NCBI GenBank assembly: GCA_035315125.1
Contig: DATFYI010000014.1
Location: forward strand, 1-7,189
Direction: 5' to 3'
Source of the DNA: DATFYI01 sp035315125
GTDB lineage: Bacteria; Chloroflexota; Anaerolineae; Anaerolineales; Anaerolineaceae
DNA: 7,189 bases
Shown: one piece after another, positions 6,292-7,189 of the stretch
How positions within the stretch are numbered: position 1 is the first letter of the stretch
How the letters are laid out: every line of letters starts with the position of its first letter
The notes under the pieces: model-generated
Seen by the model: only the letters and a program-made list of their open reading frames with translations
Told to the model about the DNA's origin: nothing
Database searches by the model: none
Program-made: the position numbers and the translations under genes

Positions 6292-7189
6292 TTGAACGAA
6301 AAATCAAAAGTTGCCCTGGTAAGGTGCGAGAGCTATGATGATTTTGTTGTTGAAGACGCAATGAAACGAGGGCTTGAGCTTATTGGCGGCATGGCCAGCT
6401 TTATACGTTCCGGTGAAAAAATTGTCCTCAAGCCCAATATTTTGGTAGGCGACCATCCCGATAAGGCCATCAGCCCGCACCCCATGGTCTTCAAAGCGGC
6501 AGCCGAATCAGCAAAAACTGTTACCAGCCACTTGACCTACGGCGATTCACCTGGCTTTGGCAGGCCGGTCGGCCAGTTGATGAAGGCTCAATACTGCCAG
6601 ATTGCCAATGATCTAAATATTCCTTTGGCCGATTTTGAAAATGGGCAGGAAGTTCATTTTCAGGACTCGCCGTTTATAAAGCAATTTGTGCTGGCAAACG
6701 GCGTCCTGGAAGCAAACGGTTTAATCAGCCTCAGCAAATTTAAAACCCACTCTCTGACCCGTATTACCGGTCCGATCAAAAACCAGTTTGGCTGCATCCC
6801 CGGCACATTGAAAGCCGAATTTCACATCAAACTGCCCAACGCACTGGATTTTGCCAGGATGCTGGTTTGTTTGAACCTTTACATCCGGCCTCGTCTATAT
6901 ATTGTAGATGGTATTATTGCAATGGAAGGGAACGGCCCGCGAGCGGGAAATCCCGTCCATATGAATGTCCTCATGTTCTCTAAAGACCCGATCGCCCTGG
7001 AAGCTGTCATGTGCCGGATGATCGCTCTCAACCCGGATTTTGTTCCAACCATCAAACCGGGTCAGGATTGGGGCCTGGGCACCGCCCAGATGCAAGACAT
7101 CGAACTGGTAGGAGACCCGCTCGAACCCTTCATTAACAATAATTTCAACGTGGTTCGTGCGCCGGTCAAGCCGGTAACGGATACGACCT
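6292..7189 (+). CDS. DUF362 domain protein (partial, C-terminus outside window)
   Basis: The frame is open from TTG 6292 to the window edge, giving 299 residues. Family motifs of DUF362 (PF04015) are plain: KVALVRCESYDD (6-17), GEKIVLKPNIL (41-51), the THP-like SPHPMVFKAA (61-70), GDSPGFG (84-90), SKFKTHSLTRITGPIKNQFG (148-167) with CIPG at 168-171, IVDGIIAMEGNGP (204-216) and FSKDPIALEAV (229-239). The biochemical role is not established. Many members carry ferredoxin-like 4Fe-4S motifs after this domain, which may be why they are linked to redox chemistry; the window ends before such a region could be seen. No signal peptide or membrane span is visible, so it is probably cytosolic. It follows the membrane protein gene by 191 bases and probably has its own transcription start. 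Confidence 0.92.
   Translation, partial: MNEKSKVALVRCESYDDFVVEDAMKRGLELIGGMASFIRSGEKIVLKPNILVGDHPDKAISPHPMVFKAAAESAKTVTSHLTYGDSPGFGRPVGQLMKAQYCQIANDLNIPLADFENGQEVHFQDSPFIKQFVLANGVLEANGLISLSKFKTHSLTRITGPIKNQFGCIPGTLKAEFHIKLPNALDFARMLVCLNLYIRPRLYIVDGIIAMEGNGPRAGNPVHMNVLMFSKDPIALEAVMCRMIALNPDFVPTIKPGQDWGLGTAQMQDIELVGDPLEPFINNNFNVVRAPVKPVTDTT

Overview
The window is a bacterial chromosomal segment of moderate to slightly high G+C with tightly packed genes. The gene set is an MgtC/SapB family membrane protein, a DUF2252 protein, a CoaX-family protein, a large multi-membrane-span glycosyltransferase-like protein and a DUF362 protein. Its style resembles environmental Chloroflexota such as Anaerolineae, but this placement is a guess from gene content and protein flavour; no rRNA or other marker gene is present.

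Layout. Bases 1-730 on the minus strand encode the N-terminal 243 residues of a SIS-domain sugar-phosphate isomerase-like protein that runs off the left edge. A divergent intergenic region (731-905) carries a good extended -10 promoter pointing right. A rightward block follows: MgtC/SapB family protein (906-1532), DUF2252 protein (1544-2626, 11 bases downstream) and a type III pantothenate kinase family protein (2686-3465, 59 bases downstream). It ends in a probable intrinsic terminator that includes the last coaX codons and its stop. A separate rightward gene (3518-6100) encodes an 860-residue polytopic membrane protein whose C-terminal half looks like a GT-C glycosyltransferase. A 191-base intergenic region (6101-6291) holds a short palindromic repeat of a widely dispersed bacterial type. 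The window ends inside a DUF362 gene (6292 onward), which starts with TTG behind a strong Shine-Dalgarno sequence.

How the genes relate. The MgtC and DUF2252 genes are almost certainly co-transcribed, and coaX may be read with them. No single pathway links all the genes, and I see no defence system, mobile element, CRISPR array, tRNA or rRNA. The points most worth a second look are: (i) the CoaX protein keeps the family scaffold but lacks the Arg of the GxDR motif and the Asp before the FGTA motif; (ii) the DUF2252 protein has kinase-like motifs in what looks like permuted order; (iii) the membrane protein has an unusual two-module plan with a soluble domain of about 185 residues between two membrane bundles; (iv) the palindromic repeat lies before the DUF362 gene.
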